This document shows, piece by piece, positions 34,201-42,410 of a stretch of DNA of 64,000 bases. Position numbers and translations under genes: made by a program. Position 1 is the stretch's first letter. Every line of letters starts with the position of its first letter. The notes below the pieces were generated by a model. The model was not told where the DNA came from. It saw only the letters and a program-made list of their open reading frames with translations, and searched no databases. Source of the stretch: Candidatus Andeanibacterium colombiense (lineage in GTDB: Bacteria; Pseudomonadota; Alphaproteobacteria; Sphingomonadales; Sphingomonadaceae); the NCBI GenBank assembly GCA_029202985.1, contig CP119316.1, positions 868,001 to 932,000 on the forward strand, given 5' to 3'.

Positions 34201-35193
34201 TCAGGCAGCGGGAGCCGCGGCGGCAGGGGCAGCGGCAACAGCCGGAGCAGCGCCAGCGGCAGGCGCGGCAGCCGGTGCGGCGGGAGGCGCCTCACCCGGG
34301 ATCGCGCCGCCCGCCTGGGCGCGAACCCAGGCCTTGAACACGTCCATCGGGACGGCTTCGACCTCGATCGGCATATAGCCGTGGCGGTCGCCGCACAGTT
34401 CGGAGCACTGGCCGTAATAGATCCCGGGCTCGTCGATCTGCAGCAGGCGCTCGTTCACGCGGCCGGGGACCGCGTCCAGCTTGAACCACAGCGACGGAAC
34501 CGCGAAAGCGTGAATCACGTCCGCGCCGGTGGTCTGCAGGCGGATCGGCACGCCGACCGGTACGACCATGCGCTTGTCGGCCTCGAGATGCGAGGGGAAG
34601 CCCTTCGCCTTGGCCTGCTCTTCCGGCAGCATGTTCGAGATCACCTCGAACCCGCCGTTGTCGGGATAGGTATAGCCCCAGTACCACTGGTAGCCGGTCG
34701 CCTTGACCGTGACCGCGTTCTTCGGCGGGCTCTTGTACTGCTGCGCGAGCAGGCCGAGCGACGGCACCGCGATCAGCACCAGGATCAGGATCGGCACGCC
34801 GGTCCACAGGACTTCGAGCAGCGTGTTGTGGCTGGTCTTGGACGGCACCGGGTTCGCGCGGCGATTGAAGCGCAGCATCACGTAGATCAGCAGGATCAGC
34901 ACCAGCACCACGATCCCGATGATCACCGGGGTGAGGATGACATCGTTCATCCACAGCGCGCGGTGCCCGACCGAGGAATACTGGGTCTGGAACCACATCG
35001 CGCCCGGCTGCGGCTGGCCCTTGATCATGTCCGGGCCCATCGGCACGTATTTCACCGCATCGGCGGCAGGGGCCGCGGCGGCGGCAACGGCATCCTGCGC
35101 GAAGGCCGCCTGGGACAGCAGCGCAAGGGGCAGGCCAACCGTAAGGGCCTTCAGGACATTCAGTCGGTTGCGAAGGGTCTCGCCGAAGATCAT
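34201..35193 (-). CDS. ctaC: Cytochrome c oxidase subunit II
   Basis: 330 residues. Signal peptide to about residue 32 (LPLALLSQAAFA), two helices, then the periplasmic CuA domain with CSELCGDRHGYM (CxxxCxxxHxxM) and YQWYWGYTYPD. Accepts electrons from cytochrome c. The C-terminal 30-40 residues are an Ala/Pro-rich low-complexity tail; there is no fused heme-binding domain. First gene of the minus-strand cox operon, so its promoter should lie in 35194-35388, shared with divergent pyrE. Confidence 0.96.
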   Translation of the reverse strand: MIFGETLRNRLNVLKALTVGLPLALLSQAAFAQDAVAAAAAPAADAVKYVPMGPDMIKGQPQPGAMWFQTQYSSVGHRALWMNDVILTPVIIGIVVLVLILLIYVMLRFNRRANPVPSKTSHNTLLEVLWTGVPILILVLIAVPSLGLLAQQYKSPPKNAVTVKATGYQWYWGYTYPDNGGFEVISNMLPEEQAKAKGFPSHLEADKRMVVPVGVPIRLQTTGADVIHAFAVPSLWFKLDAVPGRVNERLLQIDEPGIYYGQCSELCGDRHGYMPIEVEAVPMDVFKAWVRAQAGGAIPGEAPPAAPAAAPAAGAAPAVAAAPAAAAPAA

Positions 35194-35388
35194 CTGTCTG
35201 ACGCTTTCCGCTCATTTAAAGGGGCGCGAGAGGCCCGTTGAGTCCCCGGTTGGGGCTGGTTTTGCCGGGCCTATACGCGCGCTTGCCCCCTGCCTCAAGC
35301 GCTTCTAGGGATAATTTTCGACAGCCCCCCGGGCAAGCATCCGGAGGGCGTCGTTGGTTCGCAGAAACTGGGTACTGGAAAGACCATT

Positions 35389-35970
35389 ATGACCGAAGAC
35401 GAGGTTCTCTCCGAGTTCCGCGCGAGCGAGGCGCTGCTCGAGGGGCATTTCAAGCTTTCATCGGGCCGCCACAGCTCGCATTACCTGCAATGCGCGCGGG
35501 TTTTGATGGATCCGATGCGCGCTTCCCGGCTCGCCGCGGCGATCGCCGCGAAGATCCCGCGCGACCTGCGCCAGCAGATCGACAAGGTCGTTTCCCCGGC
35601 GATGGGCGGGATCATCATCGGCCATGAAATGGGCCGCGCGCTCGGAATCGAGGCGATGTTCGTCGAACGCCCGACCGGAACCTTCGAATTCCGCCGCGGC
35701 TTCGCGCTGAAAGAGGGCGACAAGGTGCTGATGGTCGAAGACGTGGTGACCACCGGGCTTTCCAGCCGCGAGGCGATCGGCGCGATCGAGGCGGCCGGCG
35801 GCGAAGTGATCGCAACCGCTGCGCTGGTCGATCGTTCGGGCGGCACGGTCGATTTCGGCGTACCGTTCTTCCCGCTGGTCGAACTCGCGATCCCGACCTA
35901 CGCCGAAGACGAGATCCCCCCCGAACTCGCCGCGCTTCCGGTCGAGAAGCCCGGCAGCCGCAAGGACTGA
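35389..35970 (+). CDS. pyrE: Orotate phosphoribosyltransferase
   Basis: 193 residues. Transfers orotate to PRPP to make OMP. N-terminal FKLSSGRHSSHYLQCARVL, SPAMGGIIIGHEMGRAL, and the PRPP loop KVLMVEDVVTTGLSSREAI. ATG at 35389. First of a plus-strand series (VOC, pdxJ, acpS, lepB). Divergent from ctaC over a 195-bp interval with no other feature that I can support. Confidence 0.95.
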   Translation: MTEDEVLSEFRASEALLEGHFKLSSGRHSSHYLQCARVLMDPMRASRLAAAIAAKIPRDLRQQIDKVVSPAMGGIIIGHEMGRALGIEAMFVERPTGTFEFRRGFALKEGDKVLMVEDVVTTGLSSREAIGAIEAAGGEVIATAALVDRSGGTVDFGVPFFPLVELAIPTYAEDEIPPELAALPVEKPGSRKD

Positions 35971-35982
35971 CGTGACCCAGCC

Positions 35983-36381
35983 ATGCTTGCGCGGCCCATC
36001 TTTCACCTCTCCTTCCCGGTGAGCGACCTCGACGAGGCAATCCGTTTCTACACCGGGGTCCTGCACGGCACGATCGGGCGGCATGAGGCGGATTGGGCCG
36101 ATATCGCCCTGTTCGGCGCGCAGCTCACCCTGCAGCACCAGCCCGGCGACGTGCCGGTGCCGATGCCGCGCTCGCGCCATTTCGGAGCGACCCTGGCATG
36201 GGAAGAATGGGAACAGCTTGTCGGCAAGCTCGGCGATTTCGCCGAAGCGCCGCGCCGCGACTATGTCGGCACCGAGCGCGAACAGGCCAAGGCGATGGTG
36301 CGGGACCCAAGCGGAAACCTGATCGAAATCAAGGCCTATCGCCAGCCCCAGGCCGTTCTCGGCGCGCTGGCTGGAGAATAA
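35983..36381 (+). CDS. VOC-family protein
   Basis: 132 residues, glyoxalase/bleomycin-resistance/dioxygenase fold: IFHLSFPVSDLDEAIRFYTG at the start and AKAMVRDPSGNLIEIKAY near the end. Possible metal ligands are the His of FHLSFP and the Glu of NLIEIK. Substrate unknown. It sits 12 bp after pyrE and 4 bp before pdxJ, so it is in the same transcript. Confidence 0.85.
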   Translation: MLARPIFHLSFPVSDLDEAIRFYTGVLHGTIGRHEADWADIALFGAQLTLQHQPGDVPVPMPRSRHFGATLAWEEWEQLVGKLGDFAEAPRRDYVGTEREQAKAMVRDPSGNLIEIKAYRQPQAVLGALAGE

Positions 36382-36385
36382 TCAG

Positions 36386-37117
36386 ATGACATCCAGTCGT
36401 CTCCGCCTCGGCGTCAACATCGATCACGTCGCGACCATCCGGAACGCGCGCGGCGGCGATCACCCCGATCCGGTGCGCGCGGCGCAGATCGTCGCGGCGG
36501 TCGGCGGTGACGGGATCACCGCGCATCTGCGCGAGGACCGCCGCCATATCCGCGACGACGACCTCGCCCGGATCCAGGCCGCGACCGATCTGCCACTGAA
36601 CCTCGAAATGGCCGCGACCGACGAGATGCTGGCGATCGCGCTGCGCCACATGCCGCACGCCGCCTGCATCGTCCCGGAGAAGCGCGAGGAACGCACCACC
36701 GAAGGCGGGCTCGACGCGGCCGGCCAGCACAACCACCTCGCGCCGGTGGTCGGACGGCTGCTCGACGCGGGGATCCGGGTGAGCCTGTTCATCGCGCCGG
36801 ACCCGCGCCAGATCGAAGCCGCGCTGCGGCTCGGCGTGCCGGTGGTCGAACTGCACACCGGCGAATATGCCCATGCCGAGGGCGACGAGCGCGCAGTGGA
36901 ATTGCGCAAGGTCGCCGACATGGCCGCCCTCGCCGCGAAGAACGGGATCGAGCCCCACGCCGGTCACGGCCTCACCTACGACAACGTCCAGCCGATTGCG
37001 GCTATTCCCCAACTGGCGGAGCTCAACATCGGCCACTATCTGGTGGGCGAGGCGATCTTCACCGGATTGGAGGCGGCAGTGCGTCGGATGCGGGATTTGA
37101 TGGACGAGGCGCGGTGA
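36386..37117 (+). CDS. pdxJ: Pyridoxine 5'-phosphate synthase
   Basis: 243 residues. Makes pyridoxine 5'-phosphate from deoxyxylulose 5-phosphate and 3-amino-2-oxopropyl phosphate. LRLGVNIDHVATIRNARGG, DGITAHLREDRRHIRDDD, LNLEMAATDEM, CIVPEKREERTTEGGLD and HAGHGLTYDN are all diagnostic. Homo-octameric TIM barrel, cytosolic. acpS follows after a 141-bp gap that holds a palindromic repeat. Confidence 0.97.
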   Translation: MTSSRLRLGVNIDHVATIRNARGGDHPDPVRAAQIVAAVGGDGITAHLREDRRHIRDDDLARIQAATDLPLNLEMAATDEMLAIALRHMPHAACIVPEKREERTTEGGLDAAGQHNHLAPVVGRLLDAGIRVSLFIAPDPRQIEAALRLGVPVVELHTGEYAHAEGDERAVELRKVADMAALAAKNGIEPHAGHGLTYDNVQPIAAIPQLAELNIGHYLVGEAIFTGLEAAVRRMRDLMDEAR

Positions 37118-37144
37118 GATGGGCGCGGTGAATTCCTTTCCCTT

Positions 37145-37236
37145 CGTCATTGCGAGCGGCGAAGCCGCGCGGCAATCCAGGGCGCCACGCAATGCGCTCT
37201 GGATTGCCGCGGGACCTTCGGTCCCTCGCAATGACG
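37145..37236. repeat. Palindromic intergenic repeat, copy 1
   Basis: 92 bp with perfect 12-bp terminal inverted repeats (CGTCATTGCGAG/CTCGCAATGACG) and an inner pair GCAATCCAG/CTGGATTGC. A related 85-bp copy lies at 55215-55299. Sits between pdxJ and acpS, leaving both reading frames intact. No coding capacity. Confidence 0.85.
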
Positions 37237-37258
37237 AGTGGGAAATGGGAGGATCGTC

Positions 37259-37660
37259 ATGATCATCGGTCTCGGTTCGGACCTGTGCAACATCGAGCGG
37301 ATCCAGAATTCGCTCGACCGCTGGGGCGAAAAATTCGAGCGGCGGGTGTTCACCGAAGTCGAGCGGGCGAAGGCCGCGCGCCGGCCCTATACCCGGGCCG
37401 GAACCTATGCGAAGCGCTTCGCCGCGAAGGAGGCCTTCACCAAGGCGATCGGCACGGGGTTCAGCAATGGCGTGTTCCATAAGGACATCGGTGTGATAAA
37501 CGCCCCGTCGGGCGCCCCGACGCTCGCGCTGACCGGCGGGGCGAAGGCCCGGCTCGATGCACTGATACCCGCCGGGCATGAGGTGATCGTTCACCTGACG
37601 CTCACCGACGATCACCCATGGGCCCAGGCCTTTATCGTGTTAGAGGCGCGCAAATTGTGA
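37259..37660 (+). CDS. acpS: Holo-[acyl-carrier-protein] synthase
   Basis: 133 residues. Transfers phosphopantetheine from CoA to apo-ACP. IGLGSDLCNIERIQNSL carries the Mg-binding Asp, and AKRFAAKEAFTKAIGTG the second acidic motif. The ATG at 37259 has GGGAGG at ideal spacing; an in-frame ATG at 37238 lies at the edge of the repeat and is less likely. Its stop overlaps the lepB start (TGATG). Confidence 0.95.
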   Translation: MIIGLGSDLCNIERIQNSLDRWGEKFERRVFTEVERAKAARRPYTRAGTYAKRFAAKEAFTKAIGTGFSNGVFHKDIGVINAPSGAPTLALTGGAKARLDALIPAGHEVIVHLTLTDDHPWAQAFIVLEARKL

Positions 37661-38589
37661 TGTCCGAAAGCGAGAATCAGACCGGCATGACCGATACGAC
37701 CACCACTCCGGTTGAAACCCCGCCCTCGCCACCGGCACCAGCGGACAGGAAGTCCGACAAGGTCAACTGGTTCGCGGAGATTCGCGGCCTTGCGGTCATG
37801 CTGATCGCGGTGCTCGGCTTCCACAGCCTGATCGCCAAACCGTTCTACATTCCGAGCGAATCGATGATGCCGAACCTGCTGGTCGGCGACCGGCTGGTGG
37901 TCAGCAAATATCCGTTCGGCTGGAGCTGGGTTTCGGCCAGCTTTCATTTGCTGCCGCGCAGCGACTGGCGGATCGCCGGCAAGACCCCCGCCTATGGCGA
38001 CATCGTGATCGCGGTGCCGCCAAACGATTCCGAAGACTACATCAAGCGCGTGATCGCGCTGCCGGGCGACCGGATCGCGCTGGTCGACGGGCGGGTGCGC
38101 CTGAACGGCAAATATATCCCGCGCGAAGTTATTCCGCCGGTGCAGATCCCGGTCGACGCCAACAGCCCGTGCGATCCGCTCGACTATCCGGGCGCGCAGG
38201 TCCGCCTGCCCTCCGGCAAGCTCGTGTGCGAACTTCAATCCTACCGCGAGACGCTGCCCAACGGCGCGACCTATACGGTGATCGACCACCTGCAGCAGGA
38301 TCTCGACAATTACGACGAGATCACCGTGCCCGATGGACACGTGTTCCTAATGGGCGACAACCGCGACCATTCGGCCGACAGCCGTGCCCCGGTCTATCGC
38401 CGCGGCCTCGGCGGACCGATCCCGCTGTCCAGCGTGGGCGGCCGCGCCGAATTCATCACCTTCTCGCTCGACGGCACGATGGGCTGGAACCCGCTTACGT
38501 GGTGGGGGGCCTTCCGTGGCGGGCGCGCATGGACTAGCCTCCGTCCGGCTCATGTCGAGACGGGGAATGTGGATGCCGCAGCCAAATAA
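37660..38589 (+). CDS. lepB: Signal peptidase I
   Basis: 309 residues. One N-terminal helix (LAVMLIAVLGFHSLIAKPFY) then the periplasmic serine/lysine protease: catalytic Ser68 in IPSESMMPNL and Lys129 in DYIKRVIALPGD, with HVFLMGDNRDHSADSR near the C-terminus. Removes signal peptides from exported proteins. The ATG at 37660 overlaps the acpS stop; starts at 37618 and 37687 are possible but less well placed. rnc and era, the usual followers, are absent. Confidence 0.94.
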   Translation: MSESENQTGMTDTTTTPVETPPSPPAPADRKSDKVNWFAEIRGLAVMLIAVLGFHSLIAKPFYIPSESMMPNLLVGDRLVVSKYPFGWSWVSASFHLLPRSDWRIAGKTPAYGDIVIAVPPNDSEDYIKRVIALPGDRIALVDGRVRLNGKYIPREVIPPVQIPVDANSPCDPLDYPGAQVRLPSGKLVCELQSYRETLPNGATYTVIDHLQQDLDNYDEITVPDGHVFLMGDNRDHSADSRAPVYRRGLGGPIPLSSVGGRAEFITFSLDGTMGWNPLTWWGAFRGGRAWTSLRPAHVETGNVDAAAK

Positions 38590-39733
38590 GCGCGCGATTG
38601 CCAAAGACGACGACGTAAAAGACGATGGGGTGGGGGCCAGCCCCACCCATATCGACAATCCCCGGCTTGCCTGGGAGGCGCAGCGCGCCTTCATGTGGGT
38701 GTGCATCGTCGGGGCCGCGGTGCTGACCGTGTATATGGCGAATTCGCTGCTGGTGATCTTCGGCGGCATGGTGTTCGCCGCAATGATCGACGGCGGCGCG
38801 CGGCTGGTCGGCAAGGTGCTCAAGATCGGGCGCGGCTGGCGGATCGCGATCACGCTGGTGTTCGGCGTGCTGTTCGTGACCGGATCGGTCTATTACGCCG
38901 GCACCACCATCGCGCGCGAAGCGGCGGCGTTCCCCGGGATCGTCGAACAGCAGCTTCACCACTGGGCGCTTTATGCGCAGGCGCGCGGCGTCAATGTCGA
39001 TATCAGTTCACTGCAGAGCTTCGGCAGCCAGATCGCCAGCGGGGTCGGCACCGTCACCCGCGCGCTCAGCGGCCTCCTGGGCGGCATCGCCAGCATGGTG
39101 CTGATCGGCTTCCTCGGCATCTATATCGCGCTCGAACCGCGGCTGTACGAACGCGGCATTGCGTGGATGCTGCCGGCCGAACGGCGCGACGAATTCTACG
39201 TCACCACCTCGCTGATGGCGCGCAAATTGCGCCACCTGCTCGCCGGGCGCCTGTTCGGGATGCTGTTCGAAGGCCTGTTCACCTGGGCGATGCTGGCGGT
39301 GTACGGCGTGCCGATGGCGGTGCTGCTGGGGCTGATCACCGGCAGCCTCGCGTTCATCCCCAATGTCGGTGCGCCGATCTCGGGTGCGCTGATGGTGCTG
39401 GTCGGCTTCTCGGGCGGGACCGACATGGGGCTCTACACGATCTTCGTCTATTTCTTCGTCCAGACGCTCGACGGCAATGTCGTCGTCCCGCTGATCGCGC
39501 GCAAGACGGTCGATCTTGCCCCGGCGCTGGTGCTGGGCGCGCAGCTGGTGATGGGGGTGATGTTCGGGATCCTCGGCCTTGCGCTGGCCGACCCGCTGGT
39601 CGCGATGACCAAGGTCGCGCTCGAACGCCGCTCCGCCCGGCGCGACGCAATGAAGGACGCAGTGCCGGCGCCGCCAGCCGAACGCAAGCTGCCGCCGCCC
39701 AAGGCGCTGCGCCGGAAGCCCAAGGCGCCATGA
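38573..39733 (+). CDS. AI-2E family transporter (PerM/YdiK-like)
   Basis: 386 residues, about seven or eight helices in the PerM pattern: SLLVIFGGMVFAAMIDGGARL, a central soluble region (PGIVEQQLHHWALYAQA), then GFLGIYIALEPRLYERG, GLITGSLAFIPNVGAPI, VQTLDGNVVVPLIARKTVDL and GILGLALADPLVAM. Inner-membrane permease-like protein of unproven substrate. Of three candidate starts, the ATG at 38573 has GGGGA at the right spacing; it overlaps lepB by 17 bp. C-terminal tail is Lys/Pro-rich. Confidence 0.88.
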   Translation: MPQPNKRAIAKDDDVKDDGVGASPTHIDNPRLAWEAQRAFMWVCIVGAAVLTVYMANSLLVIFGGMVFAAMIDGGARLVGKVLKIGRGWRIAITLVFGVLFVTGSVYYAGTTIAREAAAFPGIVEQQLHHWALYAQARGVNVDISSLQSFGSQIASGVGTVTRALSGLLGGIASMVLIGFLGIYIALEPRLYERGIAWMLPAERRDEFYVTTSLMARKLRHLLAGRLFGMLFEGLFTWAMLAVYGVPMAVLLGLITGSLAFIPNVGAPISGALMVLVGFSGGTDMGLYTIFVYFFVQTLDGNVVVPLIARKTVDLAPALVLGAQLVMGVMFGILGLALADPLVAMTKVALERRSARRDAMKDAVPAPPAERKLPPPKALRRKPKAP

Positions 39734-40872
39734 AACCCGCCCGCATCTTCCTGTTCATCGTCGCGTTCCTGACCTTTCTGGTGGTCGCGGCGTTCCTGGC
39801 GATCAACGTATTCTCGGACAAATTGACCGAGATCGCCTTCGTGCCCTCCGCCAAATTCGAGGTCCAGCAGCCGCTCCAGGCCAATGCGTATGACAGCCCC
39901 GGCATGTGGTATTCGCGCCCCGGCAGCGGCGTGCCCGATCCGGCGCGCTGGCAGCCGGCCTATGCCAAGGGATCGGCGGCGGGTCCGAACGACACAAAAG
40001 CGCCGCCCTATGCGGTGTTCTTCATCCATCCGACCAGCTATCTCGACAAGGCCGCGTGGAATGCCCCGCTGACCGACGCCGCCGCGAACGACCGCGCGAA
40101 ACTGTTCCTCAAGGGCCTCGCGAGCCCGTTCAACCAGGCGAGCGAAATCTGGGCCCCGCGCTATCGTCAGGCCGCGGTCGGCGCGTTCCTCTCGAACGAT
40201 CCCGCCGCCGACGAAGCGCTCGACGCGGCCTATCGCGACGTCGAGCAGGCCTTCGTCTATTTCCTCAACCACACGCCGCGCGACCGGCCGATCGTGCTCG
40301 CCGGGCACAGTCAGGGCTCGCTCCATCTGCTGCGCCTGCTCGCCAGCCGCGTTGCCGGAACCGGGGTCGAGAAGCGCATCGCCGCAGTCTATGCGATCGG
40401 CTGGCCGGTCTCGCTCGAACACGATCTGCCCAAACTCGGCCTGCCCGCCTGCAAGACCGCCGACGATTCGGGCTGCGTGGTCAGCTGGGTCAGCTTCGCC
40501 GAACCGGCCGAGACCGCGCAGATGCTGCGCCGCTATGACACCTCGCCCGGGCTGGACGGAAAGGCGCGCGGCACCAGCCCGATCCTCTGCACCAATCCGC
40601 TTAGCGGGCGAATGGGCGGCGCGGCGCCGGCGCGGGACAACCGCGGCACGCTGGTGCCCAATGCCGATCTTTCCTCCGGCGAATTGCAGGTCGGCATGGT
40701 CCCGGCGCATTGCGACGCCAAGGGCATCCTGCTGATCGGCAATGCCCCGGCGATGGGCCCGGCGGTGCTGCCGGGGAACAATTACCACGTCTATGACATC
40801 CCGCTGTTCTGGCGGAACCTGCAGCTCGACGTGGCCCACCGGGTGAGCGAATGGAACAAGACCGGGCATTGA
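39730..40872 (+). CDS. DUF3089 alpha/beta-hydrolase-like protein
   Basis: 380 residues. N-terminal hydrophobic anchor (IFLFIVAFLTFLVVAAFLAI), so membrane-tethered or secreted, then a DUF3089 domain: YAVFFIHPTSYLDKAAWNAPL and a nucleophile elbow AGHSQGS (GxSxG) in IVLAGHSQGSLHLLRLLASR. C-terminal NYHVYDIPLFWRNLQ supplies the candidate His. Substrate unknown. The start overlaps the AI-2E stop (ATGA). Confidence 0.85.
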   Translation: MKPARIFLFIVAFLTFLVVAAFLAINVFSDKLTEIAFVPSAKFEVQQPLQANAYDSPGMWYSRPGSGVPDPARWQPAYAKGSAAGPNDTKAPPYAVFFIHPTSYLDKAAWNAPLTDAAANDRAKLFLKGLASPFNQASEIWAPRYRQAAVGAFLSNDPAADEALDAAYRDVEQAFVYFLNHTPRDRPIVLAGHSQGSLHLLRLLASRVAGTGVEKRIAAVYAIGWPVSLEHDLPKLGLPACKTADDSGCVVSWVSFAEPAETAQMLRRYDTSPGLDGKARGTSPILCTNPLSGRMGGAAPARDNRGTLVPNADLSSGELQVGMVPAHCDAKGILLIGNAPAMGPAVLPGNNYHVYDIPLFWRNLQLDVAHRVSEWNKTGH

Positions 40873-41336
40873 TCACAACCCGCGCGGGCGAACTGCGGGA
40901 TGCGCTCCCGGGCGGCGGCGCGCTGCTGGCGCTCGACATCGGGACCAAGACCATCGGCACCGCCTTCTGCGACCCCCTCTGGAGCTTTGCCACCGCCGGA
41001 ACCACCCTGCCGCGCGGCAAGTTCACCGCCGACAAGGCCAAGCTGGAAGCGCTGGTCCGCGAACGCTCCGTCAAGGGGATCGTGATCGGCCTGCCGCTCA
41101 ACATGGACGGCAGCGAAGGCCCGCGCGCGCAGGCCAGCCGCGCCTATGCCCGCAACCTCTCCCCGCTGGGCCTGCCGGTGCTGCTATGGGACGAGCGCTG
41201 GTCCACCGCCAGCGCCGAACGCGACATGATCGCGCAGGACATGAGCCGCGGCAAACGCGCGACCAGGATCGACAGCCATGCCGCGGCGGTGATCCTGCAG
41301 GGGGCGATTGATGCGCTGGCAGGGGCGGCGTTTTAG
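40851..41336 (+). CDS. ruvX: RuvX/YqgF-family nuclease
   Basis: 161 residues. RNase H-like fold: LLALDIGTKTIGTAFCD (first catalytic Asp), GIVIGLPLNMDGSEGPRAQ, WDERWSTASAERD and a late Asp in RATRIDSHAAAVILQG. Predicted Holliday-junction resolvase / 16S rRNA 5'-end nuclease. The ATG at 40851 overlaps DUF3089 by 22 bp; a TTG near 40868 is an alternative. Faces the cupin-like gene across a palindromic element. Confidence 0.93.
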   Translation: MEQDRALITTRAGELRDALPGGGALLALDIGTKTIGTAFCDPLWSFATAGTTLPRGKFTADKAKLEALVRERSVKGIVIGLPLNMDGSEGPRAQASRAYARNLSPLGLPVLLWDERWSTASAERDMIAQDMSRGKRATRIDSHAAAVILQGAIDALAGAAF

Positions 41337-41360
41337 CGCCCTTCCGCGTGGCCCTTTTTC

Positions 41361-41504
41361 CCGTCATCCTGAACTCGTTTCAGGATCCATTTCTCAATTT
41401 GCCCGGTTCGTGGATCTGCGGCGCCACCTCTCTGCCTGCTTCACGCAACAGTCGACGCACCTGCGTTTTGCACGATGGATCCTGAAACGAGTTCAGGATG
41501 ACGG
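41361..41504. repeat. Mobile-type palindromic element with perfect 30-bp inverted repeats
   Basis: Arms 41361-41390 and 41475-41504 are exact reverse complements over 30 bp (begin CCGTCATCCTGAACTCG, end ACGAGTTCAGGATGACGG), with 84 bp of unrelated sequence between. Not related in sequence to the repeats at 37145 and 55215. It sits between convergent ruvX and the cupin-like gene, and the latter's last codons and stop lie inside the right arm. No open frame of note inside; MITE- or REP-like. Confidence 0.9.
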
Positions 41505-42410
41505 TTGGGGAGACGGATTTGCCAGCCCCTCCCGCCGCGCAGTCGCTTCCATCGCCACCATCCGCGAACCGGATAATTCCGCCCGCCGCCAGACCTCATC
41601 CCGCGCAGCGGCATCGCCCAGTGCGCCGGCCTGCGCATCCCATGCCGCCAGCCGCATCCGGTCGCTTGGATGGGTATGTGCAAAACTCTCGGCCAGCGCC
41701 CACGCCTCACAACTCCCCAGCCCGACCGCGAGGCGCAGGAAGGCCTCGTTCGAACCTTCGTTGAGGATGCCGGCGATCGTGCCGCTCTGGACATCGAAGC
41801 GATACTGGTCGAACCAGCCCTGCGCGGGTGAGGCATGCATCACGTTGAGCGAGACCGACAGCGTGTCGGGCGGGAACTGGCTGTGGACGTCGTGGTGTGC
41901 GCGGTAGTGGAGCAGGCGCCCTTCGGCGAGGCGGGAGCGCCCGACGTAGCGCAACCCCGCCGGCTCGCCGCGCCAGCCGTCGAGCGCGCCGTAGTCCTCC
42001 TCCCAATAGTCGCTCCAGTAGCCGGGGCCGAAATAGCCGACCGTGAGGAAATCGAAATTGTGGTCGTGCGGCAGCTCGTAGACGAAGCTCGACCCACCGC
42101 TCGCCTGGAAGCTGCGCTCGGCGCGCGAGGGCCAGATATTCGCGCGCAGGAACACGCCGGCCGCGGGTGAGAGCATCACTACCTGCGGGCCGTAGGCGCT
42201 CTCCTCCCCGGCATCGCGGTGCCGGGCCGTCAGCCGTTCGATCAGCAGATCGCCGAGGAACCCGCGGTCGTTGCCGAGGCGCCGCAGCCAGCCGGCGGCG
42301 TGGAGCAGGCTCTCCTCCGAAGTCGGGTCGAAGCCCGCTGCCCCGATCGCGGCAAGGCATTCCTCCCGCGAGCAGGAACGGCGATCTTCGAGTGCGATTT
42401 CGCGCGGCAT
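41493..42410 (-). CDS. Cupin-like protein of an unassigned peptide cassette
   Basis: 305 residues, no signal or membrane helix. A central beta-rich domain (about 75-200) carries a metal-site-like YELPHDHNFDFLTVGYFGPG (HxH followed by acidic and aromatic residues) and a second strand LLHYRAHHDVHSQ, then DTLSVSLNVM, which is how two-motif cupin or Fe(II)-dioxygenase-like folds look. Flanks are helical. Not recognised as a named family. Its ATG overlaps the stop of the HEAT-like gene (TGATG). The last residues (QPSS, then stop) are encoded by the palindromic element at 41475-41504, so the native C-terminus may have been replaced. Confidence 0.7.
   Translation of the reverse strand: MPREIALEDRRSCSREECLAAIGAAGFDPTSEESLLHAAGWLRRLGNDRGFLGDLLIERLTARHRDAGEESAYGPQVVMLSPAAGVFLRANIWPSRAERSFQASGGSSFVYELPHDHNFDFLTVGYFGPGYWSDYWEEDYGALDGWRGEPAGLRYVGRSRLAEGRLLHYRAHHDVHSQFPPDTLSVSLNVMHASPAQGWFDQYRFDVQSGTIAGILNEGSNEAFLRLAVGLGSCEAWALAESFAHTHPSDRMRLAAWDAQAGALGDAAARDEVWRRAELSGSRMVAMEATARREGLANPSPQPSS

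Noticed and set aside
31824..34337. 837-codon plus-strand open frame opposite ctaB/ctaD
   Set aside because: Arg/His/Asp-rich antisense shadow of two certain genes; no recognisable motif.
37145..37236. Terminal-repeat element as an insertion sequence
   Set aside because: Only 92 bp with no transposase; better described as a non-coding palindromic repeat.
36329..37615. 428-codon minus-strand frame opposite pdxJ and acpS
   Set aside because: Runs through two confidently assigned plus-strand genes and the palindromic repeat; low-complexity composition.
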